Part shown: piece by piece, positions 8,350-16,350 of the stretch | How positions within the stretch are numbered: position 1 is the first letter of the stretch | Layout: every line of letters begins with the position of its first letter | NCBI GenBank assembly: GCA_016786845.1 | Contig: JAEUVB010000015.1 | Coordinates: 62,001 to 126,000, forward strand | Source: Chitinophagaceae bacterium | GTDB taxonomy: Bacteria > Bacteroidota > Bacteroidia > Chitinophagales > Chitinophagaceae | Reading direction: 5' to 3' | Length of the DNA stretch: 64,000 bases | Translations under genes and position numbers: made by a program | Notes under the pieces: model-generated | Database searches by the model: none | Told to the model about the DNA's origin: nothing | What the model saw: the letters and a program-made list of their open reading frames with translations, nothing else

Positions 8350-10029
8350 ATGAATCGTTTTCTTCTTCCTTTACTGATCATGGCATGCGGCATCATCGTG
8401 CTTCCCTCATGTAATAAGATTCCGGAGCACGCCCGATATATCCCCAAAAATGCCCTGGTTGTTGGTACCGTGGATATCAATAGCTTGAGTAAAAAGCTCA
8501 TTTGGAATGCCATCATTGGGAGTGATCTTTTTAAAGAGATGCAGAAGGAGATGAAGAATGAAGAGTCTAAGGAAGCCATGAAGGATGTGTCTAATATCGG
8601 ATTGAATCAATTGTCTACGGTGTATTTTTTCTATACCGGCGATATGAAACAAGATGGTAAGGCCTGCGTCTTGATAGCCATGAAGGATCAGGACAAGTTT
8701 GAAAAATTCATACAGAAAACCTATCCGCAAAGCACTATTGAAAAGTATCCGGAATATAAAAGCGCCCTGATTGAGTCGTCGATGTATGCGGCGTGGAATA
8801 AAGATGTGGCCATGTTTTTCCCATTAGGTTCAGGCAGTATTCCTACGGATTCATTGGGAGAGCCTTCTATGGCGAGTGCGTTTAATAGTCTGGCTTCGGT
8901 AAAACAATATCTGATCGAAGCGTTTAAACTCAGTAAGGAAAATTCAATTATTTCACTAAAACATTTTACAGACCTGCAGAAGTCAGGACACGATATCAGC
9001 ATTTGGGCCAATTATGAAGAGTTGTACAAACTGAGTGCCGGCTCGGGTGATAATCCTGCGATGGCTTTTGTGAAACAAGATTATTTTAAAGAAGCAGCCT
9101 TAGCCACAGGAATAGATTTTGAAAAAGGTCGCTCTGCAGTGGTCATGGATTATTATTTAAGTAAAGAACTCGCAGAGATTTATGGAAAATATTCGAATGA
9201 CAATGTGAATGCGGACCTGATCGACCGTATCGATTCAAAAGATGTGGCCATGGTAATGGCGTATAATTTGAAAGTGCAAATGATACAAGATTTTCTGAAG
9301 AAATTTAGTTTGGATGGTTTGGTGAATCTGGGGCTTATGTCTATGGGCACAGGTATGGAAAATATAGCCAGTGCCGTAAAGGGCGATATGGTGTTTGCCA
9401 TTACAGATATTAAACCCAAAACCCCTGCCGATAGTGTAACCGGAATGGGAATTGACTTGTCTCAAGATCTGGATATGAACTATACGTTTGCCATGAGTAT
9501 TAATGACGAACAGGAGATTGATAAATTATTGGGCAAGGCTGTAAAGAATGGTGTATTGGTGAAGAATGGCAATCAGTATGTAATGGCAGATGCGGATAAT
9601 CAGGCTGCATTGATTAAAAATAAAGAAGTGCTGGTCTTTGCGAGTCAGAAGACCATGGCCGAAAACTATTTAAGCGGAAAATCGCATGCAGGTTCAACAT
9701 TGCCGAAGGAAGCATGGGAGCAAATGCGTTCTAATCCTTTTGTATTTTATTTGGACATTCGCAAGATCATACAATTGGTACCCGATCCATCCACAACACC
9801 GGAAGAGAAGCAATTGATGACAGAAGTGAAAAACCTGATGACCTATGCTGAGATGCATGGTGGCAAACTGAAAAATCAGGCCAACCATTTAGAGGGTAAT
9901 TTATACTTTACCAATCAGGAAGAGAATTCGCTCATCCAAATTATTGATTTGGGGATGAAGATGAAAAAAATCAGTGAGCACAAAGCGTCTCAAACCACCG
10001 TGCAGGTGGATACGGCTGCCGTTTTGTAA
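8350..10029 (+). CDS. DUF4836-like lipoprotein
   Basis: The ATG at 8350 gives 559 residues and a good lipoprotein signal (MNRFLLPLLIMACGIIVLPSC). An upstream in-frame TTG at 8332 falls inside the -7 box TACTTTTG (8327-8334) and is rejected. After the lipobox comes 'ARYIPKNALVVGTVDINSLSKKL', which resembles the start of the Bacteroidota DUF4836 family. The rest looks like two related lobes, with 'YEYF..GDMK' type strands, conserved 'DVAMVMAYNL' and 'MVFAITDIKPK', and no catalytic motif. It is probably anchored at the outer face of the inner membrane or the inner face of the outer membrane. The acyltransferase gene starts 12 bases after its stop, so the two may be co-transcribed. Function is unknown. 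Confidence 0.7.
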   Translation: MNRFLLPLLIMACGIIVLPSCNKIPEHARYIPKNALVVGTVDINSLSKKLIWNAIIGSDLFKEMQKEMKNEESKEAMKDVSNIGLNQLSTVYFFYTGDMKQDGKACVLIAMKDQDKFEKFIQKTYPQSTIEKYPEYKSALIESSMYAAWNKDVAMFFPLGSGSIPTDSLGEPSMASAFNSLASVKQYLIEAFKLSKENSIISLKHFTDLQKSGHDISIWANYEELYKLSAGSGDNPAMAFVKQDYFKEAALATGIDFEKGRSAVVMDYYLSKELAEIYGKYSNDNVNADLIDRIDSKDVAMVMAYNLKVQMIQDFLKKFSLDGLVNLGLMSMGTGMENIASAVKGDMVFAITDIKPKTPADSVTGMGIDLSQDLDMNYTFAMSINDEQEIDKLLGKAVKNGVLVKNGNQYVMADADNQAALIKNKEVLVFASQKTMAENYLSGKSHAGSTLPKEAWEQMRSNPFVFYLDIRKIIQLVPDPSTTPEEKQLMTEVKNLMTYAEMHGGKLKNQANHLEGNLYFTNQEENSLIQIIDLGMKMKKISEHKASQTTVQVDTAAVL

Positions 10030-10040
10030 ATGTTAGTCAG

Positions 10041-10853
10041 GTGAAGTTGCTTCGGAATGTACTTTTCTTTCCTTATGGTCTTTGGGTGGCTTTTTGGCTT
10101 GCCGTCTGGATCATTTTTTCCTTTCCGATTACACTGATCTTATTGTTGTTTCCAACCAGGATCACCGACACCGGAATGTTTTTACTTATGAAATTCATTT
10201 GTAACGTTTGGTATATGATGGTCGGGTTTATACAAGTCAACTATCATCGTCGCAAAATAGATTTTAAGAAGAGCTATATCATTACTTTGAATCATCAATC
10301 GTTTTTGGATGCGGCCCATATTTATACGTCTATACCTCATGTATTCAAAACCCTTGGCAAAATCGAATTGTTGAAGACACCGATTTACGGATTGATTTAT
10401 AAATCGGTGGTGATCACCGTCGACCGGAGTTCGCTGCGGGCTCGTGCGAATAGTTTTCGTAAGATGCAAAAGGAATTGGAGAAGGGGATTTCTATAGCCT
10501 TGTTCCCGGAAGGAACATTTCCGGATGAGGTACGCGAGGAATTTCTTCCTTTTCAAAACGGGGCCTTTACCTTGGCTTTGATGCAGGAGACAGATATCCT
10601 GCCGATCCTGTTTTTGGATACAGCCAGGCGCATGCCGCCCAAGCATATTATTCAGTGTACACCCGGGTTGAACCGTTCTGTATTTTTACCACCGGTAAGC
10701 ACCAAAGGAATGACGAAGGAGGATACCGATGCATTAAAGCAATATGTACAAAGCTATATGCAGGATTGTCTGTATCATGCACGTAATGAAGGTCCTAAGG
10801 CGGTATGGGATTTTGCCGTAAATTGGCAACGTGAACATAAAATATTCCAGTGA
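10041..10853 (+). CDS. PlsC-type 1-acylglycerol-phosphate acyltransferase
   Basis: The protein has 270 residues and starts at GTG. It opens with a hydrophobic N-terminus (two membrane segments within residues 8-40), then the acyltransferase motif I NHQSFLDA with catalytic His85 and Asp90 (HX4D), and motif III FPEGTFPDEV near residue 157. It should transfer a fatty acyl group to lysophosphatidic acid or a related lysolipid at the cytoplasmic membrane. It follows the DUF4836-like gene by 11 bases, and its TGA overlaps the GTG of the priA remnant (GTGA), so a translationally coupled pair originally existed. Confidence 0.88.
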   Translation: MKLLRNVLFFPYGLWVAFWLAVWIIFSFPITLILLLFPTRITDTGMFLLMKFICNVWYMMVGFIQVNYHRRKIDFKKSYIITLNHQSFLDAAHIYTSIPHVFKTLGKIELLKTPIYGLIYKSVVITVDRSSLRARANSFRKMQKELEKGISIALFPEGTFPDEVREEFLPFQNGAFTLALMQETDILPILFLDTARRMPPKHIIQCTPGLNRSVFLPPVSTKGMTKEDTDALKQYVQSYMQDCLYHARNEGPKAVWDFAVNWQREHKIFQ

Positions 10854-11293
10854 AATACGCTGATATCATATTACCTCTTGCGCTCGAAAGAAATTATACA
10901 TTTGGTGTACCGGTCGAATTACAATCGCTCATTCAAGTGGGCTGCAGGGTAGAAGTGCAGTTTGGGAAGCGCAGAATCTATAGCGGGTTAGTGAAACGAC
11001 TGCATGATCATAAACCTGAAGTGTATGAAGTGAAACCGATAAGAGCCTTGCTCGATACGGAGCCCATTGTGACAGAAGCACAGATCAAATTTTGGGAGTG
11101 GATGGCTTCTTATTATATGTGTACGGAAGGCGAGGTGATGAATGCGGCTCTTCCATCTTATTTGAAATTGGTGAGTGAGACTTGTGTGGTTTTAAATGAT
11201 GATGTGAATATCGATGAGTTGGAATTGAGTGATGAGGAGTATTTGGTGATGCAGGCTTTGGAGTTGAAGCGGAAGAAGCAAGAGGAGGGGTAG
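10850..11293 (+). pseudogene. priA: priA, N-terminal remnant (primosomal protein N', 3'-DNA-binding part only)
   Basis: The 147 codons match the start of PriA: a 3'-end-of-DNA-binding domain (YADIILPLALERNYTFGVP, 'GCRVEVQFGKRRIYSGLV'), then 'FWEWMASYYMCTEGEVMNAALP' and the beginning of the winged-helix segment (ELELSDEEYLVMQALE). A complete PriA is about 800 residues, with a helicase core and zinc-binding cysteines. All of that is missing, and no continuation is found in the other frames after the TAG at 11291. The coupled GTGA start suggests the 5' part is the authentic locus. A repeat copy begins 62 bases downstream. PriA restarts collapsed replication forks, so either a second copy exists, the gene was lost, or the sequence has been joined wrongly at the repeat. 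Confidence 0.8.
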
Positions 11294-11355
11294 GTTTTTT
11301 GAGATACTGGGTCGCCGGATGATTTCTTTTTAGTAAACGAATTTTCGAACTGTTG

Positions 11356-11404
11356 GATTGCAAATCCTTTTTATCCGGGTACGCGATTGCAAATCCCGAA
11401 CAGC
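11356..11404 (+). repeat. Dispersed repeat family R1, single copy
   Basis: The pattern is GATTGCAAATC, a short spacer with ATC-GGGTACGC, then GATTGCAAATC and CGAACAGC. The same order occurs at 22850-22898 and 22947-22995. It sits directly behind the truncated priA. Confidence 0.75.
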
Positions 11405-11454
11405 GGAGAAAGGATATTTCTAATAGAAAATAACCTACAATGTTTCAAGGTGAT

Positions 11455-11868
11455 TTATACCTCCTTCAGAAATTCAGCGATGGTAATGATTTTTGTTTTT
11501 TCAATAAATTGCAAGTCAAGTAAATCCATGTCTCCGGTGACCAAATACTTAGCTTGAGAATCAATTGCGAGTGCTAGCAAAAAATCGTCTTTGGGGTCTC
11601 TGCACAATTTAACAACAGATGTAACATCGATAAATTCAGAAAAATCAATAATTATTTCTAGGGCTATATTAATCTCATTTTGAGAGAAATACTTTTGAAA
11701 TTTGGGTCTTTGGGCTACATCTAGAAATTCATCTAAAAGCTCACGACTAAATATCATTTGAAAATTGTCGTTGCATAAAATTTCCTCGATGCCTGGGAGA
11801 TTGTTTTTAATTAAGAAACTTATCCAAAGATTTGAATCAAGAATAAACTTATTTTTTTCTATTGGCAT
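11455..11868 (-). CDS. PIN-domain toxin (VapC-like ribonuclease)
   Basis: The ATG at 11868 gives 137 residues. A longer frame to 11931 would overlap the antitoxin by much more and adds an unlikely basic leader. The four PIN acidic positions are visible: Asp in FILDSNLW, Glu in RELLDEF, Asp in DPKDDFLLALA and Asp in VTGDMDLL. These coordinate Mg2+ or Mn2+ in single-strand RNases of toxin-antitoxin systems. It resembles the family annotated as 'putative toxin component, PIN family' more than classical VapC. The gene overlaps the 3' end of the upstream small gene by 20 bases, the usual coupling of a toxin to its antitoxin. Base composition is more AT-rich than in neighbouring genes. Confidence 0.82.
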   Translation of the reverse strand: MPIEKNKFILDSNLWISFLIKNNLPGIEEILCNDNFQMIFSRELLDEFLDVAQRPKFQKYFSQNEINIALEIIIDFSEFIDVTSVVKLCRDPKDDFLLALAIDSQAKYLVTGDMDLLDLQFIEKTKIITIAEFLKEV

Positions 11869-12067
11869 AACGTTCCGCTCTAACCGTTTCAACTTCCTTG
11901 GTAATCTCCTCCATGCTGATATCGTCAGCATGCAACCTTAGTTTATTCAAAAGGTTTTCTAATCTTTCTTGCTTGTTCGATTGAATCGAAATCAGGTTCA
12001 TCGCCGCAAGATCCTCAAGAAGCTTTTCTGCTTTGGGCTCAATTATTTCAATTTGTAAAGTTGTCAT
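11849..12067 (-). CDS. Antitoxin partner of the PIN toxin
   Basis: This 72-residue acidic protein (MTTLQIEIIEPKAEKLLEDLAAMNLISI) has a short predicted N-terminal beta strand, then helix-rich segments ending in charged 'EVETVRAERYANRKK'. The pattern 'I.I.....LL.DL....LI' is common in antitoxins paired with PIN toxins in Bacteroidota. It lies first in the operon and overlaps the toxin gene by 20 bases. It should bind and neutralise the PIN RNase and repress the operon. The assignment depends mostly on size, order and overlap. Confidence 0.7.
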   Translation of the reverse strand: MTTLQIEIIEPKAEKLLEDLAAMNLISIQSNKQERLENLLNKLRLHADDISMEEITKEVETVRAERYANRKK

Positions 12068-12256
12068 ATATCAAAAGTAAACAATTTGAAGAAAATATCA
12101 TGGGTAGTATTTTAAAGTATTTTTCCTTCGACGGATGTCTTTCCACCATTATTTTTCTTCATTGTCACTCCTCTTATTCCGGGGCATGAAGACATACACC
12201 AGGGATAAGAAATGCACGCTATCAAGATATGAAACCTCCTTTTCACGAATTTCCCT

Positions 12257-12264
12257 TAATTTTA
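12257..12264 (+). promoter_or_regulatory. -7-like box exactly 4 bases before a start codon
   Basis: TAATTTTA fits TAnnTTTR and ends 4 bases before the ATG at 12269. The same spacing is found at seven other genes in the window (see the leaderless-mRNA finding). Confidence 0.4.
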
Positions 12265-12268
12265 AACC

Positions 12269-14053
12269 ATGAAAAAATTGTTAGTGGCCCTGATGATGAT
12301 GTGCGGGCTTTCGGCACTTTCGCAAAGCGACCAAACTTTATATTTTCCCAAAGTTCAATTAGAGGGAATCAACGAAGCGAAACTCATATCCTTCCTCAAA
12401 CAACAATATCCTGAACTGGCTTTGCCTGATGTGCAAATGAAACTGAGTTTTTATAAACAAGCACTCGGTAGTGTACATTATACTTTTGAGATCCGGTATC
12501 AGCAAATGCCTCTCTTTAAGTCTATGGTGAAAGTGAATGCTGATTTGCAGGGTCGGATTTATTCGGTGAAGAAAGAACATTCGGACCTGAGTGCATTGGC
12601 TCACAGCGATTTGCAAGGTCAGGCTGATTATTGGAGCCGCTTACCCCTGAAGTCCTATATCCAAAAGCATTTGGAAGGCAACTGGCCTGTTCAAAATCAG
12701 GGTTTGATCATCTATCCGGTGGAGGGTGTGCCGCAAGTGGTGCTCAAAGCGGAGGTATGGAATAAGTCGGTAGATCGTACCCTCATCATCGATGCGGCCG
12801 GGAATTTATTGGAGGACATTGATCATGCCCGACATTTCAAAAAAGATACCCTCATCAATGGCAAGGTATTCAACCCGGATCCTTTGACGACCCAGTCGAA
12901 AATCTATGGTGGGATATTTCGCGATGATGCCGATGCCAACAGCAGCTGGTTTGGTGCATCCTATATTCCTAAAACAGTACAAGCGACTTTTGAAACCAAT
13001 AACAATGTATTTTATTTGGAGAATGATTATGTGGTCATAGAAGATTTTGAGGCCCCGAGCTTGAATCCGGTTCAAGGATTGACGCCTGACTTTATTTTCA
13101 ACCGAAGCGAGAGTGGATTTGAAGATGTGAATGTATTGTATCATATCACCAACTATCACAATTATATTTCTTCTTTAGGCTATGATACCCTGATGGATTT
13201 GCAACTCAGTGTGGATGCTCACGGGCAATTGGGCGCCGACAATTCGCAGTTTGTACGGAATGGCGGCAATCCGACCTTGAGTTTGGGTACAGGCGGGGTA
13301 GATGATGGCGAAGATGCAGATGTGATCATTCATGAGTATGCACACGGTCTTTGCTGGAGTGCAAACAATAATTTGAATTTCAGTTTTGAACGCAGCGGAC
13401 TGGATGAAGGACTGTCGGATTATTTCGCCATGTCTTATTCGAGAAGTATCAGCAACCACAATTGGCATTATGTATTTACCTGGGACGGGCACAATGAGTA
13501 TTGGCCGGGAAGGGTTTGCAATACCACGAATAATTATCCGAGTTCGGGCAATATCTATGCAGTGGGTGAGCTTTGGAGTTCAGCCATGAGTGCCTTGTGG
13601 TCCGATTTGGGCGGCACGCTCACCGATCGACTGATGTTGGAGAGTATGCACTATTTTACTGATGCGACCACCTTGCCTGAAGCGGCTACTTATATCCTGC
13701 AGGCCGATACCATTTTATACGGTGGCATTCATAGCGTGCAAATTTGCAATCGCTTTTCGCAGCGGAATATTTTAAACGGAAATTGTTTGTCTGCTAATGT
13801 GGTTTCATTCGATCAGGATGATAATGGACTTTATGTTTATCCAAACCCGGCAAATGAAATGTTGAATGTTGAATGTTTAATGTTTAATGAAGGCGATGTG
13901 ACATTGGAATTGTACAATGTATTGGGGCAGACGGTGATGAGTAAATCTATACCGAAAGGAACGAAGAAGGCCGAATTGGATGTGAAGGGAATGCCTGAAG
14001 GGGTTTATATGTTGAAAGTTGGGGGAATGATGAGGAAGGTGGTTGTGGAGTGA
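12269..14053 (+). CDS. Secreted M36/thermolysin-like metallopeptidase with T9SS sorting domain
   Basis: The protein has 594 residues with a signal peptide (cleavage near SALSQ). Residues 30-190 are a propeptide of FTP/PepSY type. The catalytic zinc site is HEYAH (His355, Glu356, His359) with the third ligand Glu in GLDEGLSDYFA about 25 residues on, the arrangement of fungalysin and thermolysin relatives. The C-terminal 75 residues form a type A T9SS domain (YVYPNPANEM ... LYNVLGQTVM ... GVYMLKV) that directs outer-membrane export and removal. The linker between catalytic and sorting domains is short. Near codon 530 the DNA contains a stretch of reiterated TTGAATG/TTTAATG words that also occurs in intergenic repeats. 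The protein is a candidate extracellular nutrient protease. Confidence 0.88.
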   Translation: MKKLLVALMMMCGLSALSQSDQTLYFPKVQLEGINEAKLISFLKQQYPELALPDVQMKLSFYKQALGSVHYTFEIRYQQMPLFKSMVKVNADLQGRIYSVKKEHSDLSALAHSDLQGQADYWSRLPLKSYIQKHLEGNWPVQNQGLIIYPVEGVPQVVLKAEVWNKSVDRTLIIDAAGNLLEDIDHARHFKKDTLINGKVFNPDPLTTQSKIYGGIFRDDADANSSWFGASYIPKTVQATFETNNNVFYLENDYVVIEDFEAPSLNPVQGLTPDFIFNRSESGFEDVNVLYHITNYHNYISSLGYDTLMDLQLSVDAHGQLGADNSQFVRNGGNPTLSLGTGGVDDGEDADVIIHEYAHGLCWSANNNLNFSFERSGLDEGLSDYFAMSYSRSISNHNWHYVFTWDGHNEYWPGRVCNTTNNYPSSGNIYAVGELWSSAMSALWSDLGGTLTDRLMLESMHYFTDATTLPEAATYILQADTILYGGIHSVQICNRFSQRNILNGNCLSANVVSFDQDDNGLYVYPNPANEMLNVECLMFNEGDVTLELYNVLGQTVMSKSIPKGTKKAELDVKGMPEGVYMLKVGGMMRKVVVE

Positions 14054-14072
14054 TGATGAATGCTTAATGCTT

Positions 14073-14110
14073 AATGTTTAATAAGGCCAGTCCGTGACAG
14101 AGAGTCTGCT
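14073..14110 (+). repeat. Dispersed repeat family R2, copy 1
   Basis: AATGTTTAAT followed by GGCC.G.CCG.GAC.GAG.GT.TGCT is shared with 22628-22665 at about 80 percent identity over 38 bases. Both copies are preceded by reiterated AATG/TTAATG words. Confidence 0.65.
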
Positions 14111-14150
14111 TCGTATGTAAATGGATACAGGCTTAATGAAGATTTCGGAC

Positions 14151-14211
14151 GTCGCAGCATGCGACATAATAGAACTACGAAACGAAGACGTTTCGTAGAA
14201 CGGAGAATGAG
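14151..14211 (+). repeat. Two-hairpin repeat family R3, copy 1
   Basis: The first hairpin is GTCGCA-gca-TGCGAC (14151-14165) and the second is CTACGAAACG-aaga-CGTTTCGTAG (14175-14198). The tail is AACGGAGA. The second copy is at 58172-58229. Confidence 0.7.
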
Positions 14212-14237
14212 AAAGAGAAACAGAAAGAAGATCTGTT

Positions 14238-14245
14238 TATTTTTG
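14238..14245 (+). promoter_or_regulatory. -7 box 4 bases before the Crp/Fnr gene
   Basis: TATTTTTG is an exact TAnnTTTG match ending 4 bases before the ATG at 14250, which predicts a leaderless transcript. Confidence 0.5.
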
Positions 14246-14249
14246 TTGA

Positions 14250-14840
14250 ATGACGCCTACCTATTCCATCAAGCAATACATTCACGACCATGTGAATTCG
14301 CAGTTTAATGTAGAAAAGGACTCGCTGCCGTTTCCGACTGAAACTAAATCTTATACGAAAGGAGCCAGGCTGACGAAGTATGGCGATGTAGAAGAGTTTG
14401 CATATTTGATTACTGAAGGTATCGCGGCTATACACTCGTTTTCGGATGAGGGTCCGGATGTAATCCTGGGTTTCTTTTTGCCGGGACAATTTGTGTCGGC
14501 GTATACCTCTTATATAACCCGGCAGGAATCGGATGTTGAGGTGGTGGCTATTACACCGTTAAAAGTGGAAGTGATTCGACGGCAGGACATTCGGGCGGCG
14601 AATGCGGCGGGTGATCCGATTGCCTTGCAACTGAGTTTGTTTGCAACCGAAGGCGCTTATGCCTTTCAATCTTATCAAATTAAAGATCATAAACGGCTCA
14701 AACCGTATCCGCGTTTTTTGAAATTATTGGCTGCGCAACCTATTTTGTTTCAGCAATTGAGTTTGACTATGATTGCTAAATTTATAGGGGTTACACGTGA
14801 GACCCTGAGTCGCTGGTGGAATGACGATAAGAAGTCTTAG
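14250..14840 (+). CDS. Crp/Fnr-family transcriptional regulator
   Basis: The protein has 196 residues. The N-terminal cupin-like cNMP-binding domain spans about residues 25-115 (YTKGARLTKYGDVEEFAYLITEG, 'GFFLPGQFVSAY'). A long dimer helix follows, and the C-terminus is a helix-turn-helix (LTMIAKFIGVTRETLSRWWND). No FNR-type N-terminal cysteine cluster is present, so it is not an obvious iron-sulphur oxygen sensor. The HTH lies at the very end, which is common for the short Bacteroidota members. A Crp/Fnr-like operator occurs at 15404-15417 in front of the next gene, so this regulator may act there (inference). Confidence 0.88.
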   Translation: MTPTYSIKQYIHDHVNSQFNVEKDSLPFPTETKSYTKGARLTKYGDVEEFAYLITEGIAAIHSFSDEGPDVILGFFLPGQFVSAYTSYITRQESDVEVVAITPLKVEVIRRQDIRAANAAGDPIALQLSLFATEGAYAFQSYQIKDHKRLKPYPRFLKLLAAQPILFQQLSLTMIAKFIGVTRETLSRWWNDDKKS

Positions 14841-14955
14841 CTTATTCTATACTTAAATGAGAATGCCTAGTGGGCAGGCAAAATGATAATACTTTGTGAG
14901 GTGTAGGCCTGGGAGGGAGAGTGCATTCATATTTGAAAAGTAAAGATGGCTGAAG

Positions 14956-15160
14956 CTTTCTTTACTTTCTTTAACCGCAGGGTCCTCCAGAGCGAGAGAC
15001 CGCTGCGGGGACGAAAGTAACAAAGAAAAAGCGCGCTATAAAGTTTTATTGTTTTTTACGTCTCACTCCGCTGCAAGAAAAAAAACTCCTCCTGCGTCGT
15101 CAAACAGTTTTTCTTGCTTCGCTGCGTTCAACTCAAAAACTGCTAAAACTTTATCAGGCG
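14956..15160. repeat. Nested palindromic intergenic element
   Basis: This fills most of the 649-base gap between 14841 and 15489. Inverted pairs are TAAAGTTTTA (15039-15048) with TAAAACTTTA (15144-15153), and GCAAGAAAAA (15073-15082) with TTTTTCTTGC (15108-15117). A less perfect pair is TTTACTTTCTTTAACCGCAG (14961-14980) with CTGCGGGGACGAAAGTAAC (15003-15021). No coding potential is seen. The words 'CTTTACTTTC' and 'GAAAGTAACAAAGAAAA' are frequent in intergenic repeats of many bacteria. The rest of the gap holds the operator and promoter described separately. Confidence 0.6.
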
Positions 15161-15403
15161 CAGTCCTTCTCAGGAGAGTGTGGTCATCGATTAGCAGTGC
15201 GGGAGGTCGGTGGCAGGGGGGAGGGGCGTAGTCCTGCGAGGGAGAGTGCGGTTATGTATATTTCCGGTGCGTGAAGACACGCACCAAGGTGAGGTGAATG
15301 AAGACGCCCTGAAAACCTTATGAATACTACATTCTATTCGATGGGGGATGCTTTTTAGTGAAAAATTAAACCATTTGTTAATGTTTTGCTGAAGGTCAAA
15401 AGC

Positions 15404-15417
15404 GTGATTTGGATCAC
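15404..15417. promoter_or_regulatory. Crp/Fnr-type operator
   Basis: GTGATTTGGATCAC is a perfect palindromic half-site pair (GTGAT-N4-ATCAC, equal to GTGA-N6-TCAC), the classical Crp/Fnr geometry. Its centre (15410.5) lies 41.5 bases upstream of the transcription start expected 5 bases after the -7 box at 15440-15447, the class II activator position. Confidence 0.6.
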
Positions 15418-15439
15418 GGTCGAGAAAATTCGGGCCTGA

Positions 15440-15447
15440 TACTTTTG
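15440..15447 (+). promoter_or_regulatory. -7 box of the 241-residue protein gene
   Basis: TACTTTTG matches TAnnTTTG. No -33 match stands at the usual distance, which fits a promoter that depends on the activator site at 15404-15417. The leader to the ATG is about 38 bases. Confidence 0.55.
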
Positions 15448-15489
15448 CCCTCGATATTATTATTTGTTCATCTTCAAAAAAAATTAAAC

Positions 15490-16215
15490 ATGAAGAACAT
15501 TTCAGAAACAGGACATGGGATCAACCTGAGCAACATGAAGTTGCAAATAGACCACTGCACAAGCTTCGGGGCAGCGTACAATCCGAGCAATGCCGATTTG
15601 TCGATTGCGAACATGACGGCGAAATGGGACATCGCGAAGGCGCAACACGAGGCCGCTCGCGAGGCTTTACAACAGAGTAAAGAACCGATTAATAAACGGG
15701 AAATTCTGTATGAGGGCTTAAGTAAACTGGTGACAAGGGTGGTGGGCCACCTCGATAGTCTGAAAGTGAGTCAGGCGATTCGTAAAGATGCCCGCGGGCT
15801 CGCCGACCGTATAAGAGGCAATAAAGTGAGGGGGAAAACCCTTGCGAATGGGGAAGAAAACCCCAATTATGTGAGCAATAGCCACATGAGTTTTGTGATG
15901 CGGGCCGAGAGCTTTAGAGATTTGATTTCTTTGGTCTCCACGGTAACGGCCTACGCGCCCAATGAAACCGATCTTAGTATCGCTTCCATGAGTGCCTTGA
16001 GCCACGAGATGGACGTGAAGAACGAAGAGATCGGGGTGATATTGGCGCCGGTTGCCATGGCGAGAATTGCCCGAAATAAGGAACTCTATGCACCCGAAAC
16101 CGGACTGCTGGATGTGGCTTATGCGAGCAAGGATTATGTGAAAGGGGTATTTGGATCGAGATCACCGGAGCATAAGTTGGTGAGTGGGATTCGATATACT
16201 CGTCCTAAGGCTTAA
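15490..16215 (+). CDS. Uncharacterised Bacteroidota protein with internal duplication
   Basis: The ATG at 15490 gives 241 residues. The longer frame from 15409 would begin inside the operator and upstream of the promoter, so it is rejected. Two related blocks are visible: 'YNPSNADLSIANMTAKWDI' near residue 35 and 'YAPNETDLSIASMSALSHE' near residue 157. They are separated by a basic 'SKLVTRVVGHLDSL ... KDARGLADRIRG' segment and followed by 'VFGSRSPEHKLVSGIRYTRPK'. I recognise the pattern 'SKL.TRV..AL', 'YAPNE.DL' and 'LFG..SP.Y..VS' from a family common in Flavobacteriia and relatives that has no known function. There is no signal peptide and the protein is largely helical. It is a single-gene unit with a strong terminator and a probable Crp/Fnr activator site, so it is likely inducible. 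Confidence 0.8.
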   Translation: MKNISETGHGINLSNMKLQIDHCTSFGAAYNPSNADLSIANMTAKWDIAKAQHEAAREALQQSKEPINKREILYEGLSKLVTRVVGHLDSLKVSQAIRKDARGLADRIRGNKVRGKTLANGEENPNYVSNSHMSFVMRAESFRDLISLVSTVTAYAPNETDLSIASMSALSHEMDVKNEEIGVILAPVAMARIARNKELYAPETGLLDVAYASKDYVKGVFGSRSPEHKLVSGIRYTRPKA

Positions 16216-16253
16216 GCATGAAAACAAATCTGTCGGACAGCGCCCGATAGTGA

Positions 16254-16281
16254 AATGCCCCCGAAAGGGGGCATTTTTTTT
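16254..16281 (+). terminator. Rho-independent terminator
   Basis: TGCCCCC-gaaa-GGGGGCA is followed by eight T. It ends the 15490 transcript and isolates it from the tandem array downstream. Confidence 0.9.
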
Positions 16282-16350
16282 GACTTGAATGAATCAGCTT
16301 TTTTGGGGGATTGTCAACTTGGCAGAACATTATTAAAAAATGACAGTACC

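Noticed and set aside
11085..11363. Minus-strand frame opposite the priA remnant
   Set aside because: It is a low-complexity antisense shadow of priA.
15049..15231. 60-residue frame in the palindromic gap
   Set aside because: It lies in repeat DNA, with no composition or homology support.
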